This document shows positions 1-7,299 of a DNA stretch of 15,484 nucleotides, in pieces. The position numbers and the translations under genes were made by a program. The notes under the pieces were generated by a model. It did no database searches, had not been told where the DNA came from, and saw only the letters and a program-made list of their open reading frames with translations. Each line of letters begins with the position of its first letter. Positions within the stretch are counted from its first letter, which is position 1. This stretch comes from Ferroplasmaceae archaeon UBA567. Lineage in GTDB: Archaea; Thermoplasmatota; Thermoplasmata; Thermoplasmatales; Thermoplasmataceae. The stretch covers positions 2,586-18,069 of the forward strand of contig DAUP01000033.1 of NCBI GenBank assembly GCA_002505185.1, given 5' to 3'.

Positions 1-991
1 GGTTGTTCCAGTGATTTCCCCATACAAACACCATCATGGAAACTGGAAGAATAATGTAGAGATGAAGTATTAGGGCAAGGCCAGATACAATAAGACCAAG
101 GAATGACAGGAAAAAACCAGAGTAACTAATTCTTCTTAATCCTACTATTGGAATAATTTTTGGGCCAATGTAACCTGCAGGAAGACCAACGCAATATATA
201 GCTATTATAATAAAACGCTCCTGAATAATTCCAGAAATGCCAAATTTCATTATAATGTAGGGAATAAAAAAGGCAAAGGTACCAACTTCTATGCCACTTG
301 CAATTCCGCAGCACCATGAATATATTGAAGTTCTTCGTCGGAGTTCATTATGCATGATGTTTCCCCAATAATCCTTATATGATGTACTTTTTCTCCTTTT
401 TTTCCACAGGCTTGATTCAGATATATTCCTATACAGAGATAGGAGAACTACTGCAGGAACAATCTGTATAAGTATTGCCGTTTTCCAGATTACTGCCACA
501 GGAAATCCCGCTATGAGAAGAAACACAATCCATATATTTAGCCCCAGTATGGCCATACTTGCCATAAGGGTATTATATGCACCTACAACTTCACGCCTGC
601 CCGGATTCTCAGTTTCCATTATATATGAATATACATTAGCTATATCAGCACCGGCAGGTATCCCTGCAATAAACCGGAATGAGGCTAACATGGCTAAATT
701 TGTAGAAAGTGCTGATAAGATAGCCGATACAATGAATAGAATAAGATTTAACATAAACATCCTTTTTCGGCCAAAACGATCTGCCAGATATCCTCCCAGC
801 AGGGAACCTATTGATGCTCCTCCAACAGTTGCTCCAGTTACAATTCCAAGAAATGCTGTGCCAAAATGCAGATCATGTTCCAAAAATATGCTCAGCATCG
901 GAATTGAGAATATATTCAATTCATCTATGAAAAGAGAAGTTAACATAATGTTTGAAATCCCTCTATTGCCAAAGTATGATATCTTCTCCAT
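1..991 (-). CDS. MFS transporter, sugar/metabolite porter type (C-terminus beyond window)
   Basis: An uninterrupted reading frame runs from an ATG at 991 to the first base of the window, giving about 330 N-terminal residues; the rest lies outside. The protein is almost entirely hydrophobic segments separated by short loops, as in 12-helix major facilitator permeases. The loop between helices 2 and 3 carries the MFS signature, GGYLADRFGRKR at residues 66-77, and helix 4 carries RFIAGIPAG at about 106-114, typical of the sugar porter / metabolite:proton symporter branch. It should sit in the cytoplasmic membrane and probably imports a sugar or organic acid with protons, which suits an acidophile; the substrate cannot be read from sequence. 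An in-frame TAA lies just upstream of the ATG and a TATA element sits about 24 bases before it, so the start is well supported and the mRNA is probably leaderless. It is transcribed separately from the other MFS gene upstream. Confidence 0.85.
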   Translation of the reverse strand, partial: MEKISYFGNRGISNIMLTSLFIDELNIFSIPMLSIFLEHDLHFGTAFLGIVTGATVGGASIGSLLGGYLADRFGRKRMFMLNLILFIVSAILSALSTNLAMLASFRFIAGIPAGADIANVYSYIMETENPGRREVVGAYNTLMASMAILGLNIWIVFLLIAGFPVAVIWKTAILIQIVPAVVLLSLYRNISESSLWKKRRKSTSYKDYWGNIMHNELRRRTSIYSWCCGIASGIEVGTFAFFIPYIIMKFGISGIIQERFIIIAIYCVGLPAGYIGPKIIPIVGLRRISYSGFFLSFLGLIVSGLALILHLYIILPVSMMVFVWGNHWNN

Positions 992-1009
992 GCTGGGTAA
1001 TTAGAACAC

Positions 1010-1022
1010 TATAAAATAATAT
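1010..1022 (-). promoter_or_regulatory. TATA element of the 1-991 MFS gene
   Basis: Read on the minus strand this is TATTATTTTATAG, centred roughly 24 bases upstream of the ATG at 991. The spacing fits an archaeal promoter firing at or next to the start codon. There is no Shine-Dalgarno between it and the ATG. Confidence 0.55.
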
Positions 1023-1030
1023 AGCCTAAA

Positions 1031-1045
1031 GTGCATTTTATGCAC
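1031..1045. promoter_or_regulatory. Perfect inverted repeat GTGCAT-TTT-ATGCAC
   Basis: Six-base perfect arms flank a TTT spacer. The repeat lies in the 69-base gap between the end of the 1061-2200 MFS gene and the start of the 1-991 MFS gene, immediately upstream of the latter's BRE/TATA region. That position suits an activator-type operator for the downstream transporter. A hairpin at the 3' end of the preceding transcript is the alternative, but there is no clear T-run after it in the direction of transcription. Confidence 0.4.
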
Positions 1046-1060
1046 CAATATAAAAAATTT

Positions 1061-2200
1061 CTATATTTTTATTTTCCTGTATTTCACAAAAAATAGTATA
1101 TCATAGGAAAGTTTCAGGGCACCTCCTGCAATGAACATAAAGGGTGGAAATATTGTCATCATGGCACCCACTAACCCAGGACCCGGTATTTGTGATCCAT
1201 TTCTTACAACGGAGAAAATAGAATTGCTGTTAACCCTATAATCCTCATCTATAATAGTATTTATTAATGTATCTCTTGCAGGCACATCCATTTGGCTTGT
1301 TGCCTGTCTCAGGAATAAAAATATCTCGCTTATAATAAGTGCGTGGAAAATTGGAACAAGCATGAGAAATATGTTGCTTACTGAATGGGTATATACCATA
1401 GTCCGTATCAGACCTATCTTTGATGATATTATGGGAGAAATCAATATTGATATTGTGGTTATAACGTTCACAATTATGAAGATCAAACCTGCAGTACTCA
1501 AGGAAATATGATAAACATACTTAAAATACAGTGATATCATGGATACGGTTACCATGCCTCCGGCCAATGCATCCATTGAAAACAGGTATGAAAGTGAAAA
1601 TACCCGTTTTTTTGTTTCATTGTCAAGATCTTTTCCTTTCATTTTTTTGTGCTGTGGGAATTTAATGAAAAGATATAGTATAAATTGGGATAGAGCTACC
1701 AGCGTCAGAATGAGAAATACAACTCTATAATCTATATTAACATAGAGAAAGAGGAATATTGAGGCAACTATGGATGATGAATATGAGAAGAAATTATACA
1801 GAGAAAATGCATTCCTCTTGCTTCTTATATCTGTTTCATAATATGCCATTGCATACTGCTCTATTGGCTGGTTCGGGCTTATATCCCTGCCAGATAGTGA
1901 TATTGAACCAAGTATTAAAGAAAATATAAAAACATAGAAATCCAAAAATATAAAATTCAACAGCAGGGCTATGACAAGTGTGCCGGCTATTAAGTACATC
2001 TTGGTCCCGTTTTTTGCTTTTAATGCCGGAAGGAGATAAATTATCAGCGTGGAAAAGGCAATGCTGAAAAGCACTATAATTCCAACATCAAATACACCAA
2101 CAAACCTTGCAAGATAGAAAGGTGTTATAACTGCAAGCATTGACAATATAAAAGACCTGGAGGCCTTTGATAGAGATATGAAATAACTCTGCATTTTCAT
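1061..2200 (-). CDS. MFS permease, substrate unknown
   Basis: A 379-residue polytopic membrane protein with about 11-12 hydrophobic helices, the usual size for a major facilitator permease. It is not a close paralogue of the neighbouring transporter: the classical DRxGRR loop is missing, and it instead shows SGRDISPNQPIEQ at residues 103-115 and RQATSQMDVPAR at 298-309. These two blocks recur in a poorly characterised MFS subgroup that I recall from actinobacteria and archaea. Two ATGs (2200 and 2194) are possible starts, and neither has a good ribosome-binding site. The gene begins 21 bases after the aldehyde dehydrogenase stop on the same strand, so the two are probably one transcript and the substrate may be related to an aldehyde or its acid. 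That link is inference from position. Confidence 0.75.
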   Translation of the reverse strand: MKMQSYFISLSKASRSFILSMLAVITPFYLARFVGVFDVGIIVLFSIAFSTLIIYLLPALKAKNGTKMYLIAGTLVIALLLNFIFLDFYVFIFSLILGSISLSGRDISPNQPIEQYAMAYYETDIRSKRNAFSLYNFFSYSSSIVASIFLFLYVNIDYRVVFLILTLVALSQFILYLFIKFPQHKKMKGKDLDNETKKRVFSLSYLFSMDALAGGMVTVSMISLYFKYVYHISLSTAGLIFIIVNVITTISILISPIISSKIGLIRTMVYTHSVSNIFLMLVPIFHALIISEIFLFLRQATSQMDVPARDTLINTIIDEDYRVNSNSIFSVVRNGSQIPGPGLVGAMMTIFPPFMFIAGGALKLSYDILFFVKYRKIKI

Positions 2201-2221
2201 AGAAATCTAAGAAAAGTGGAA

Positions 2222-3535
2222 TTAATTGACCCATACTGTCTTTATATTGGTAAATTCCAGTATGCCGTATCTTGACAATTCACGGCCTATTCCGCTTTTC
2301 TTAGTCCCTCCGAAGGGGAGCCTGGGATCAGATGCAACTATCTTGTTGATTGAAACGGTACCGGATTCTATGTATGGCACAAGCTTCTCGGCATTGTCAG
2401 GGTCACCCCATATTGAGCAACCAAGGCCATATGGTGTATCATTTGCAAGTTTTATTGCCTCATCTGTGGTTTTGAACCTACTTAACATTGCAATGGGACC
2501 AAAAATCTCTTCTCCATAGTCCCTGTTCATTTTAACCAGCGTTGGCCTGATAATGTTTCCAAAATTTTCGCCTGTGGGCATTATTGTACCCATGGACTTT
2601 AATTCTTCCAGTTGCCTAGTAATTATGTTCTTCTGTGAAACGGATGACAGTGGGCCTATGTATGTGTCCTTATCCAGCTGGTCGCCTACCTTTACCCTGC
2701 TGTATTCCTCCAGCATTCTTCTGGAAAACTCTTCATATATATCATCCCTGACAAGAAAACGTTTTGAGGCTATACAGCTCTGCCCATTGTTCTGCAGTCT
2801 GGCATAAACACTGTTTTTTACTGCTTCATCAATATTTGATGAGTCCAGGACTATATATGGATCTGAACCGCCCAGTTCCATTACGAATTTTTTTATGTTC
2901 TTACCGGCTTCTGCTGCTATTATGGAACCGGCTGCAGTGGATCCGGTGAAAGAAACGCCATCGGAGTATTTTATGGCTTCATCAATGATTTTTCCTGTTG
3001 TGATCACAGATTTAAAAGTATCCAGATTAAACAGTTCCTGGATTTTCAGAGATGTTCCGCTTACTATGGAAGCATGTTTCAAGAGTATAGAATTTCCGGC
3101 AAGGAGAGCAGGTATTGCGGCTCTTGCTACCTGCCATAAGGGAAAATTCCATGGCATTATTATTATGATAACTCCAAGGGGGTCAAATCTGATGTATGAT
3201 TTTTTTGCCTCTGTCTGCACATATTCATTTTCCAGAAATTTCTCACCGTTTTCAATATAATAATCAAAAAGCCAGAGTGTTTTCTTTACCTCTGCAAGAC
3301 TCTGGCTTATGGGTTTTCCCATTTCGGATGACATTAAATTTGCCAGGCTTTCCACATTTTTTTCAAAATTCTTTCTTGATTCCTTAAGTCTGTCTATTCT
3401 ACTATCTATGTTTTCCCTCCATTTTAGCTGGTTTTGTTTTAACATACTGATAGTTGACTTTACTTCCTCCAGATCTATTATGTTATATTTCCCCAGTTCT
3501 TTTTCTGTAAATGGGTTGAATGTTGTGATTTCCAT
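2222..3535 (-). CDS. Aldehyde dehydrogenase (SSADH GabD1/YneI-like; possibly glyceraldehyde dehydrogenase)
   Basis: A complete 437-residue NAD(P)-dependent aldehyde dehydrogenase. Catalytic landmarks are all present: MPWNF with Asn130, Lys153 for cofactor binding, GSTAAG at 198-203, general base Glu220 in MELGG, nucleophile Cys254 in NNGQSC, and EEIFGP at 342-347. The shortened N-terminus and the C-terminal SDPRLPFGGTKKSG followed by REL resemble the GabD1/YneI succinate-semialdehyde dehydrogenase subgroup. In Thermoplasmatales, glyceraldehyde dehydrogenases of the non-phosphorylative Entner-Doudoroff pathway also belong to this superfamily, so that is a serious alternative substrate. It should be a soluble cytoplasmic oligomer. 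It heads a probable two-gene unit with the MFS permease 21 bases downstream. The ATG directly follows a TATATA run and no TATA sits at the leaderless distance, so this gene probably has a short 5' leader. No alternative start codon lies nearby downstream. Confidence 0.85.
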   Translation of the reverse strand: MEITTFNPFTEKELGKYNIIDLEEVKSTISMLKQNQLKWRENIDSRIDRLKESRKNFEKNVESLANLMSSEMGKPISQSLAEVKKTLWLFDYYIENGEKFLENEYVQTEAKKSYIRFDPLGVIIIIMPWNFPLWQVARAAIPALLAGNSILLKHASIVSGTSLKIQELFNLDTFKSVITTGKIIDEAIKYSDGVSFTGSTAAGSIIAAEAGKNIKKFVMELGGSDPYIVLDSSNIDEAVKNSVYARLQNNGQSCIASKRFLVRDDIYEEFSRRMLEEYSRVKVGDQLDKDTYIGPLSSVSQKNIITRQLEELKSMGTIMPTGENFGNIIRPTLVKMNRDYGEEIFGPIAMLSRFKTTDEAIKLANDTPYGLGCSIWGDPDNAEKLVPYIESGTVSINKIVASDPRLPFGGTKKSGIGRELSRYGILEFTNIKTVWVN

Positions 3536-3642
3536 ATATAAAAATAGATGACAGTTACTTTACCTTTTTGGTATTCATTATCAATAGTCGTTTCCTCCCT
3601 ATCTTTGATATTTTTTTTATTTTTCAATAGGCCACTGCAAAA

Positions 3643-3653
3643 ATAATTATAAA
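3643..3653 (+). promoter_or_regulatory. TATA element of the nucleotidyltransferase gene
   Basis: An AATTATAAAG-type box is centred about 23 bases before the ATG at 3673, consistent with a leaderless transcript. It lies in the 137-base divergent region shared with the aldehyde dehydrogenase gene. Confidence 0.55.
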
Positions 3654-3672
3654 GGGGTTTGATTACAATGCT

Positions 3673-4599
3673 ATGATAGGAGCAATTCTTGCAGGTGGAT
3701 ACGGCAAACGTTTAAAACCAATAACAGACCATATTCCTAAGGCACTGGTGGAAATTACGGACAATTATACAATAATGGACCGGCAGCTTTTTGATTTTAA
3801 AAACATAGGAATCAGGGATGTTTACATCCTTTCAGGATATCTCAGTGAGGTAATAGAAGAACGTTACAAGAATTACAGAGATATGAATATCCATTACCTG
3901 AGGGAAGAAAAGCCCATGGGAACTCTGTTTTCCCTTTCTAACCTTATGAAAAATATAGATGATGATGCCATAGTCAGGAATGGTGATACTGTAACGGATA
4001 TAAATTTCAAAAACTTCGTTGATTTCTCCATTTCCAGAAATTACGATATGGTAATGTTTGTAACGAAAATGCAGAGCCCCTATGGAATTGTTGAGTTTTC
4101 AGGCGATAAGGTAGATAATTTCAGGGAAAAGCCACAGCTGGATCATTATATAAATGCAGGAATGTACTATATAAAAAAATCTGCATTTAATGCCTTTTTC
4201 AGAAAATATATGGAAAAAGACATTGAAAAAAGTGTGTTTCCCTATCTTGTAAACAATAACCGGATGGGTGTATACTGTGAGGATGCCCTGTGGCTTGGCA
4301 TTGACAGCGAAAAGGATTTAAAAACTATCAAGGAAATGTATAATGGCAGGAAGGATACATCCTATGGATACTCAAAAATATTATATGAAGATAATGGTAA
4401 AATTATTAAGGAACATTATATCAGGGCAGGGGAAAAAGTGGAAATTCCTCCGGGCAGGATATTGAAGATAGATTCTGGGGTAGGCTATATTGATGATAAT
4501 ACAGCTAAAAAATATGTCCCTGGACAGGTAGTAAAATTAGAAAAGAAAATAACAGTATTAGCCCATGAAAATTCGATTATAGAGGAAATATTTATATAA
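3673..4599 (+). CDS. Sugar-phosphate nucleotidyltransferase with degenerate cupin-like C-terminus
   Basis: A 308-residue cytoplasmic enzyme of the NTP-transferase family (glucose-1-phosphate thymidylyl-/mannose-1-phosphate guanylyltransferase type), predicted to make an NDP-sugar from NTP and sugar-1-phosphate. The N-terminal Rossmann-like domain carries LAGGYGKRLKP at 6-16, PKAL at 22-25, NGDT at 103-106 (metal-binding Asp105), REKP at 151-154 and the YINAGMYYI block at 159-167. From about residue 229 the sequence changes character: YGYSKILYED, then RAGEKVEIPPG, DSGVGYI and YVPGQ follow the order of blocks in a type II phosphomannose isomerase cupin. The usual histidine ligands between GE and the glycine turn are absent and only His298 remains. 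This domain reading is pattern matching, not a profile search. Such enzymes feed glycan or S-layer glycosylation. It stands alone with its own promoter. Confidence 0.75.
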   Translation: MIGAILAGGYGKRLKPITDHIPKALVEITDNYTIMDRQLFDFKNIGIRDVYILSGYLSEVIEERYKNYRDMNIHYLREEKPMGTLFSLSNLMKNIDDDAIVRNGDTVTDINFKNFVDFSISRNYDMVMFVTKMQSPYGIVEFSGDKVDNFREKPQLDHYINAGMYYIKKSAFNAFFRKYMEKDIEKSVFPYLVNNNRMGVYCEDALWLGIDSEKDLKTIKEMYNGRKDTSYGYSKILYEDNGKIIKEHYIRAGEKVEIPPGRILKIDSGVGYIDDNTAKKYVPGQVVKLEKKITVLAHENSIIEEIFI

Positions 4600-4641
4600 A
4601 AACAACATGGAAATATAACGTTATATTATTTAAAGTAAATT

Positions 4642-4655
4642 CATAATATTTAATA
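4642..4655 (+). promoter_or_regulatory. TATA element that decides the start of the 4678 gene
   Basis: CATAATATTTAATA is centred about 29 bases before the ATG at 4678 but only about 11 before the in-frame GTG at 4660. A leaderless transcript from this box would begin after the GTG, so the ATG is the preferred start. Confidence 0.5.
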
Positions 4656-4677
4656 ACAAGTGATTAATAGTAATTAC

Positions 4678-5028
4678 ATGACAGTGAGCAGAGATGAGTT
4701 ATTAAAAGCCATTGAAAATATATATGGCAAAAAGGGTATGTCTGAGAAGGATTCAGAAGATCTCTGCGATTTTATTCTTTCATTTTTCGGATATGAAGAT
4801 TATATAATAGATAACGTTCTTACTGCCGCTGAGAGGGATGTTTTTTACAACCTTGAAGAATATGGTATAGTTACAACATTCAGGGAAGAAATTAACATAG
4901 TTCATGGAAAATCCTGGCGCATAAACCAATGGTATCTGGACAAAGCGAAAATAGGCAAATTGGCCAGAGAAGATAAGAAGGAAGATGAGGAAAAAAATAT
5001 ATACGATTCAATATTTAAAAACATGTAA
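4678..5028 (+). CDS. Small conserved archaeal protein of unknown function (DUF6015-like)
   Basis: From the ATG at 4678 this is a 116-residue soluble, charged protein; a GTG at 4660 would add six residues but lies too close to the TATA element. No signal peptide, membrane segment or cysteine cluster is visible apart from one Cys in SEDLCDF. The N-terminal half (SRDELLKAIENIYGKKGMSE) and the middle (CDFILSFFGYEDYIIDNVL) look helical, followed by a section resembling a winged-helix wing around VTTFREEINIVHGKSWRINQW. The C-terminus is very lysine/glutamate-rich (KLAREDKKEDEEKN). It resembles small Thermoplasmata proteins that I recall as DUF6015, but I cannot verify this. It follows the nucleotidyltransferase in the same direction with its own promoter, so no shared function is implied. 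Confidence 0.65.
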   Translation: MTVSRDELLKAIENIYGKKGMSEKDSEDLCDFILSFFGYEDYIIDNVLTAAERDVFYNLEEYGIVTTFREEINIVHGKSWRINQWYLDKAKIGKLAREDKKEDEEKNIYDSIFKNM

Positions 5029-5121
5029 ATGGCGTCATATTATACTTGTTTTTAAAGTTAATAGATATATTGAACAGGCAGTTAAATGATAACAGAAATA
5101 TAGTATAGGAAGGGTTCAATT

Positions 5122-5271
5122 ATGCTTTCATCCATAGGAGATATAAACAGGTTTGATTCCATTGTAAAGTTAAGGGCATATGCAGGAATGGATCCTATGA
5201 CCAGGCAATCAGGAGATTACAATATTACATCGCATATATCAAAGAGGGAAAATCCATTAATGAGAAATTGA
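5122..5271 (+). pseudogene. IS110-family transposase remnant (C-terminal domain)
   Basis: A 49-residue frame reads SSIGDINRFDS, KLRAYAGMDP, RQSGDY, HISKRENP in that order. These are the conserved blocks of the transposase_20 (C-terminal) domain of IS110/IS1111-family recombinases. A complete enzyme is about 300-400 residues. The DEDD RuvC-like N-terminal domain is absent, an in-frame TAG closes the frame just upstream at 5101-5103, and a TGA cuts the domain off where the family normally continues past the NPxLR block. It is therefore a dead fragment. The rest of the gene-free stretch 5029-5384 is AT-rich and shows nothing I can name. Element ends could not be located, which is expected because IS110 elements lack terminal inverted repeats. 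Confidence 0.8.
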
Positions 5272-5384
5272 TATAGAATAATTACTAAAAATAAAATTAA
5301 TATAGTATACCAACGGGATATAATTACCATAGAAGGTAAGATTATGATTAAATATTGGAAACTTATAGGTTAATCCTTAACTCA

Positions 5385-5855
5385 TCACTTTTTACGTAAT
5401 AGGTCAAGATTTATATTTAGGGTTGACACCAGATCGTTTGCTTTCTTTGGTATCTCACTCATTATCTCCCCGCTTTCCATTCTATAGACCTTTATCCTTG
5501 AAAGTATCAGCAGTACATCCCTGACACTGTATTTCCCATCTATCATGTTCAGTATCTGGAAATGAAGGTACAGAGACAGCAGATTCAGGAACATGTAGGA
5601 GAAGAGCATGTGATCATCCCTGAGATATGATCTATCTGCTTCAAGATCATTCTTGTACACATTGAAGGCATATTCCACGTATTCCCTCTGCTTATACAGG
5701 CGGTATATCCTTTCCGGTTGTTCTTTCAGATCAGATAGTTGATATAGTTTACTGGTTATTATAAATCTGGGAGCCAATAAAAAATTTAGAAAGATAAAAA
5801 ACCTACACTTATCCATAGTATCAAGTATGCGATAGTGATTGATTGATATAAATCT
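5385..5855 (-). pseudogene. IS4-superfamily transposase remnant (C-terminal third)
   Basis: Open on the minus strand from about 5855 (ATG at 5816) to the stop at 5385. The section starting YKQREYVE matches the Y-(2)-R-(3)-E-(6)-K signature of IS4-superfamily DDE transposases exactly (Tyr41, Arg44, Glu48, Lys55 counted from the ATG at 5816). It is followed by the usual DRSYLRDDHMLFSYMFLNLL helix, a hydrophobic stretch, and SEIPKK near the end, the style of archaeal IS1634/IS4-like elements. Glu48 would be the third acid of the DDE triad. The part carrying the two aspartates is missing, and family-like sequence (YRILDTMDKCRFF) runs upstream past the first ATG until a TGA at the 5' edge, so the gene is truncated, not a short protein. 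No terminal repeats could be paired. The remaining bases to 5999 hold only AT-rich DNA and the next promoter. Confidence 0.8.
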
Positions 5856-5972
5856 TCAAAATGATGTTTATCATAGGCTATGTAAAATAAAATATATATT
5901 TCTTTTAAATAGCCATCTCCATAATAGAAATATTATTGCTCCATTGGATCTTATTATCCCTTTACAGATGAT

Positions 5973-5996
5973 TTTTATATCATTATAATATGATAT
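5973..5996 (+). promoter_or_regulatory. Promoter of the CinA-like gene with overlapping palindrome
   Basis: TTTTATAT at 5973-5980 is centred about 24 bases before the ATG at 6000, fitting a leaderless promoter. Overlapping it, 5977-5996 is a perfect inverted repeat, ATATCAT-TATAAT-ATGATAT, that fills the space between the TATA element and the start codon. A protein bound there would block transcription initiation, so a repressor operator is a reasonable guess. The base composition is very AT-rich, which weakens the case. Confidence 0.5.
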
Positions 5997-5999
5997 TTT

Positions 6000-6755
6000 A
6001 TGAAAGCCGCTATAATCACTGTAGGCAATGAGATACTGAGCGGGAGGACAGTTAATACAAACTTCTCTGACATAGGCAAAATATTGACATATTCAGGATA
6101 TGAAGTAATAAGGGGCATAGTAGTGCCGGATAGGCTGGAGGATATTGCCGGCGCCTTCAGGGAGGCGTTTTCCATTGCAGACCTCATAGTCTCCTCAGGT
6201 GGATTGGGCCCTACATATGACGATATGACACTGAAAGGATTTTCCATGGCTTTCAATCTAAAGATGGTTAAAAATAACGAAGCACTGGACATGATAGTGA
6301 AAAAGGTACATGAACTGACCCCTGAGAGAGAAAAAATGGCATTAATTCCGGAAAATTCCATACCACTTGAAAACAGTGCAGGTACTGCTCCGGGAGTGTA
6401 TATTGAAATATCGGGAAAGACATTCATTGTTCTTCCAGGAGTTCCAAGAGAAGTTGAAGCAATATTAAAAGAAGTAAGGGATAAAATAAGGATAAAGGGA
6501 TTCCACTATGTAGACAAATCCATGGACCTTTATAATGTAAAGGAAAGCTTGATAGCTCCATTAATAGGAAAATTAATGAAAGAGTATGGTAATAAGGTGT
6601 ACATCAAAACCCATCCAAAAATTGACGACAATGGAAAGCCATGGGTTGAGATTGAAGTTTCTGCATCTGGCACAGATACTGATGAATTAGAAAGTTTTGT
6701 GTCCCATATTCTGGAAATAATAAAAACAGATGTGGAAAAACACAATTATGCATAA
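6000..6755 (+). CDS. CinA/MoaB-type molybdopterin-binding-fold protein
   Basis: A 251-residue cytoplasmic protein with the MoaB/MogA-like fold found as the N-terminal domain of CinA (COG1058). The hallmarks are TVGNEILSGRTVNTN at residues 7-21, SSGGLGPTYDD at 65-75, and LPGVPREV near residue 144. The C-terminal nicotinamide-nucleotide amidase domain of bacterial CinA is absent, as is usual for archaeal members. In bacteria the corresponding domain hydrolyses ADP-ribose or pyridine nucleotides, while in MoaB/MogA it handles molybdopterin. Which reaction applies here is not settled by the sequence, and no molybdenum-cofactor genes are nearby. The start is supported by a TATA element at leaderless distance. 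The gene stands alone on the plus strand, downstream of the transposase scraps, and looks fully intact. Confidence 0.85.
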   Translation: MKAAIITVGNEILSGRTVNTNFSDIGKILTYSGYEVIRGIVVPDRLEDIAGAFREAFSIADLIVSSGGLGPTYDDMTLKGFSMAFNLKMVKNNEALDMIVKKVHELTPEREKMALIPENSIPLENSAGTAPGVYIEISGKTFIVLPGVPREVEAILKEVRDKIRIKGFHYVDKSMDLYNVKESLIAPLIGKLMKEYGNKVYIKTHPKIDDNGKPWVEIEVSASGTDTDELESFVSHILEIIKTDVEKHNYA

Positions 6756-6829
6756 ATTTTTCACATTAGCTCCTGATTGAGTGTTTTACCTTTCCGATAA
6801 CTTAATTTGTAGAAATATTATTAACCGCT

Positions 6830-7294
6830 ATGAACAAGGATTTAGCCAGAAAGCTTATCGCCATAGTGGCATCAAAGAAGGCGGATGGTTACAGCAAATC
6901 TGATTTTACAAACATTCTTTCCTTTAAAAGGTCACTGCTACCGCCGGATAATATAGACCGATTCATAAGTGTGTCTCTGGAGGACAAGCTCATAGTTGAA
7001 AAAAACGGGAAATATGTGCCAAACTTTAGCACTGAGGGAGTTATAGTCCCACTGGATTTTTCAGTAAATGCTGATGAACTATTCTCTGAAGCCACGGAAA
7101 AGCCACTCATTGACAGAATGCTGGAAGCTGCATCAGCATCAGGTAAAATGACAAAGAAAGAGGCAATAATAAGGGCAAAAGAGCTTCTATCCGGAATGCA
7201 GTTTATTGATTTTGAAACTGCTATGATCACAGTATTATCAGACAGCGGCATAGATGTTTCACCCTTTGTTTCGGAGAAGGAAAACAGCTTCTGA
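6830..7294 (+). CDS. Conserved archaeal hypothetical protein (DUF2240-like)
   Basis: A 154-residue soluble protein with no signal peptide or membrane helix. The order of features resembles the archaeal DUF2240 family: a helical N-terminus with ILSFKRSLLPPDNIDRF, a short LEDKLIVEKNGKYVPNF segment like a small winged-helix unit, then VIVPLDF, and a helical C-terminal half from about residue 90 to 145. No catalytic motif is evident, so no function is proposed. A CTTAATTT element about 26 bases before the ATG would give a leaderless mRNA. The gene converges on trm1 with only five bases between the two stop codons, so the two transcripts must overlap at their 3' ends. Family membership is from memory of the motif pattern and should be treated as probable. 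Confidence 0.65.
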   Translation: MNKDLARKLIAIVASKKADGYSKSDFTNILSFKRSLLPPDNIDRFISVSLEDKLIVEKNGKYVPNFSTEGVIVPLDFSVNADELFSEATEKPLIDRMLEAASASGKMTKKEAIIRAKELLSGMQFIDFETAMITVLSDSGIDVSPFVSEKENSF

Positions 7295-7299
7295 AAAAT

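Noticed and set aside
126..317. Minus-strand 63-codon frame within the first MFS gene
   Set aside because: It is an out-of-phase frame on the same strand; the MFS frame is continuous through it.
513..1004. Plus-strand open frame of 163 codons
   Set aside because: It is antisense to the clearly coding MFS transporter at 1-991, whose DRFGRKR motif and hydrophobic pattern identify the true strand.
2226..3551. Several plus-strand frames over the aldehyde dehydrogenase
   Set aside because: All are antisense to a gene with every catalytic ALDH motif intact.
3555..3578. Seven-codon minus-strand ORF (MNTKKVK) before the aldehyde dehydrogenase
   Set aside because: An AGGGAGG lies upstream but 15 bases away, too far for a normal ribosome-binding site, and the frame is too short to support.
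5860..5885. C/D-box sRNA candidate around AATGATG
   Set aside because: A box C-like AATGATGT is present but there is no CTGA box D at a suitable distance.
5975..6427. Minus-strand open frame of 150 codons over the CinA-like gene
   Set aside because: The plus frame carries the CinA/MoaB signatures; the antisense frame has no recognisable motif.
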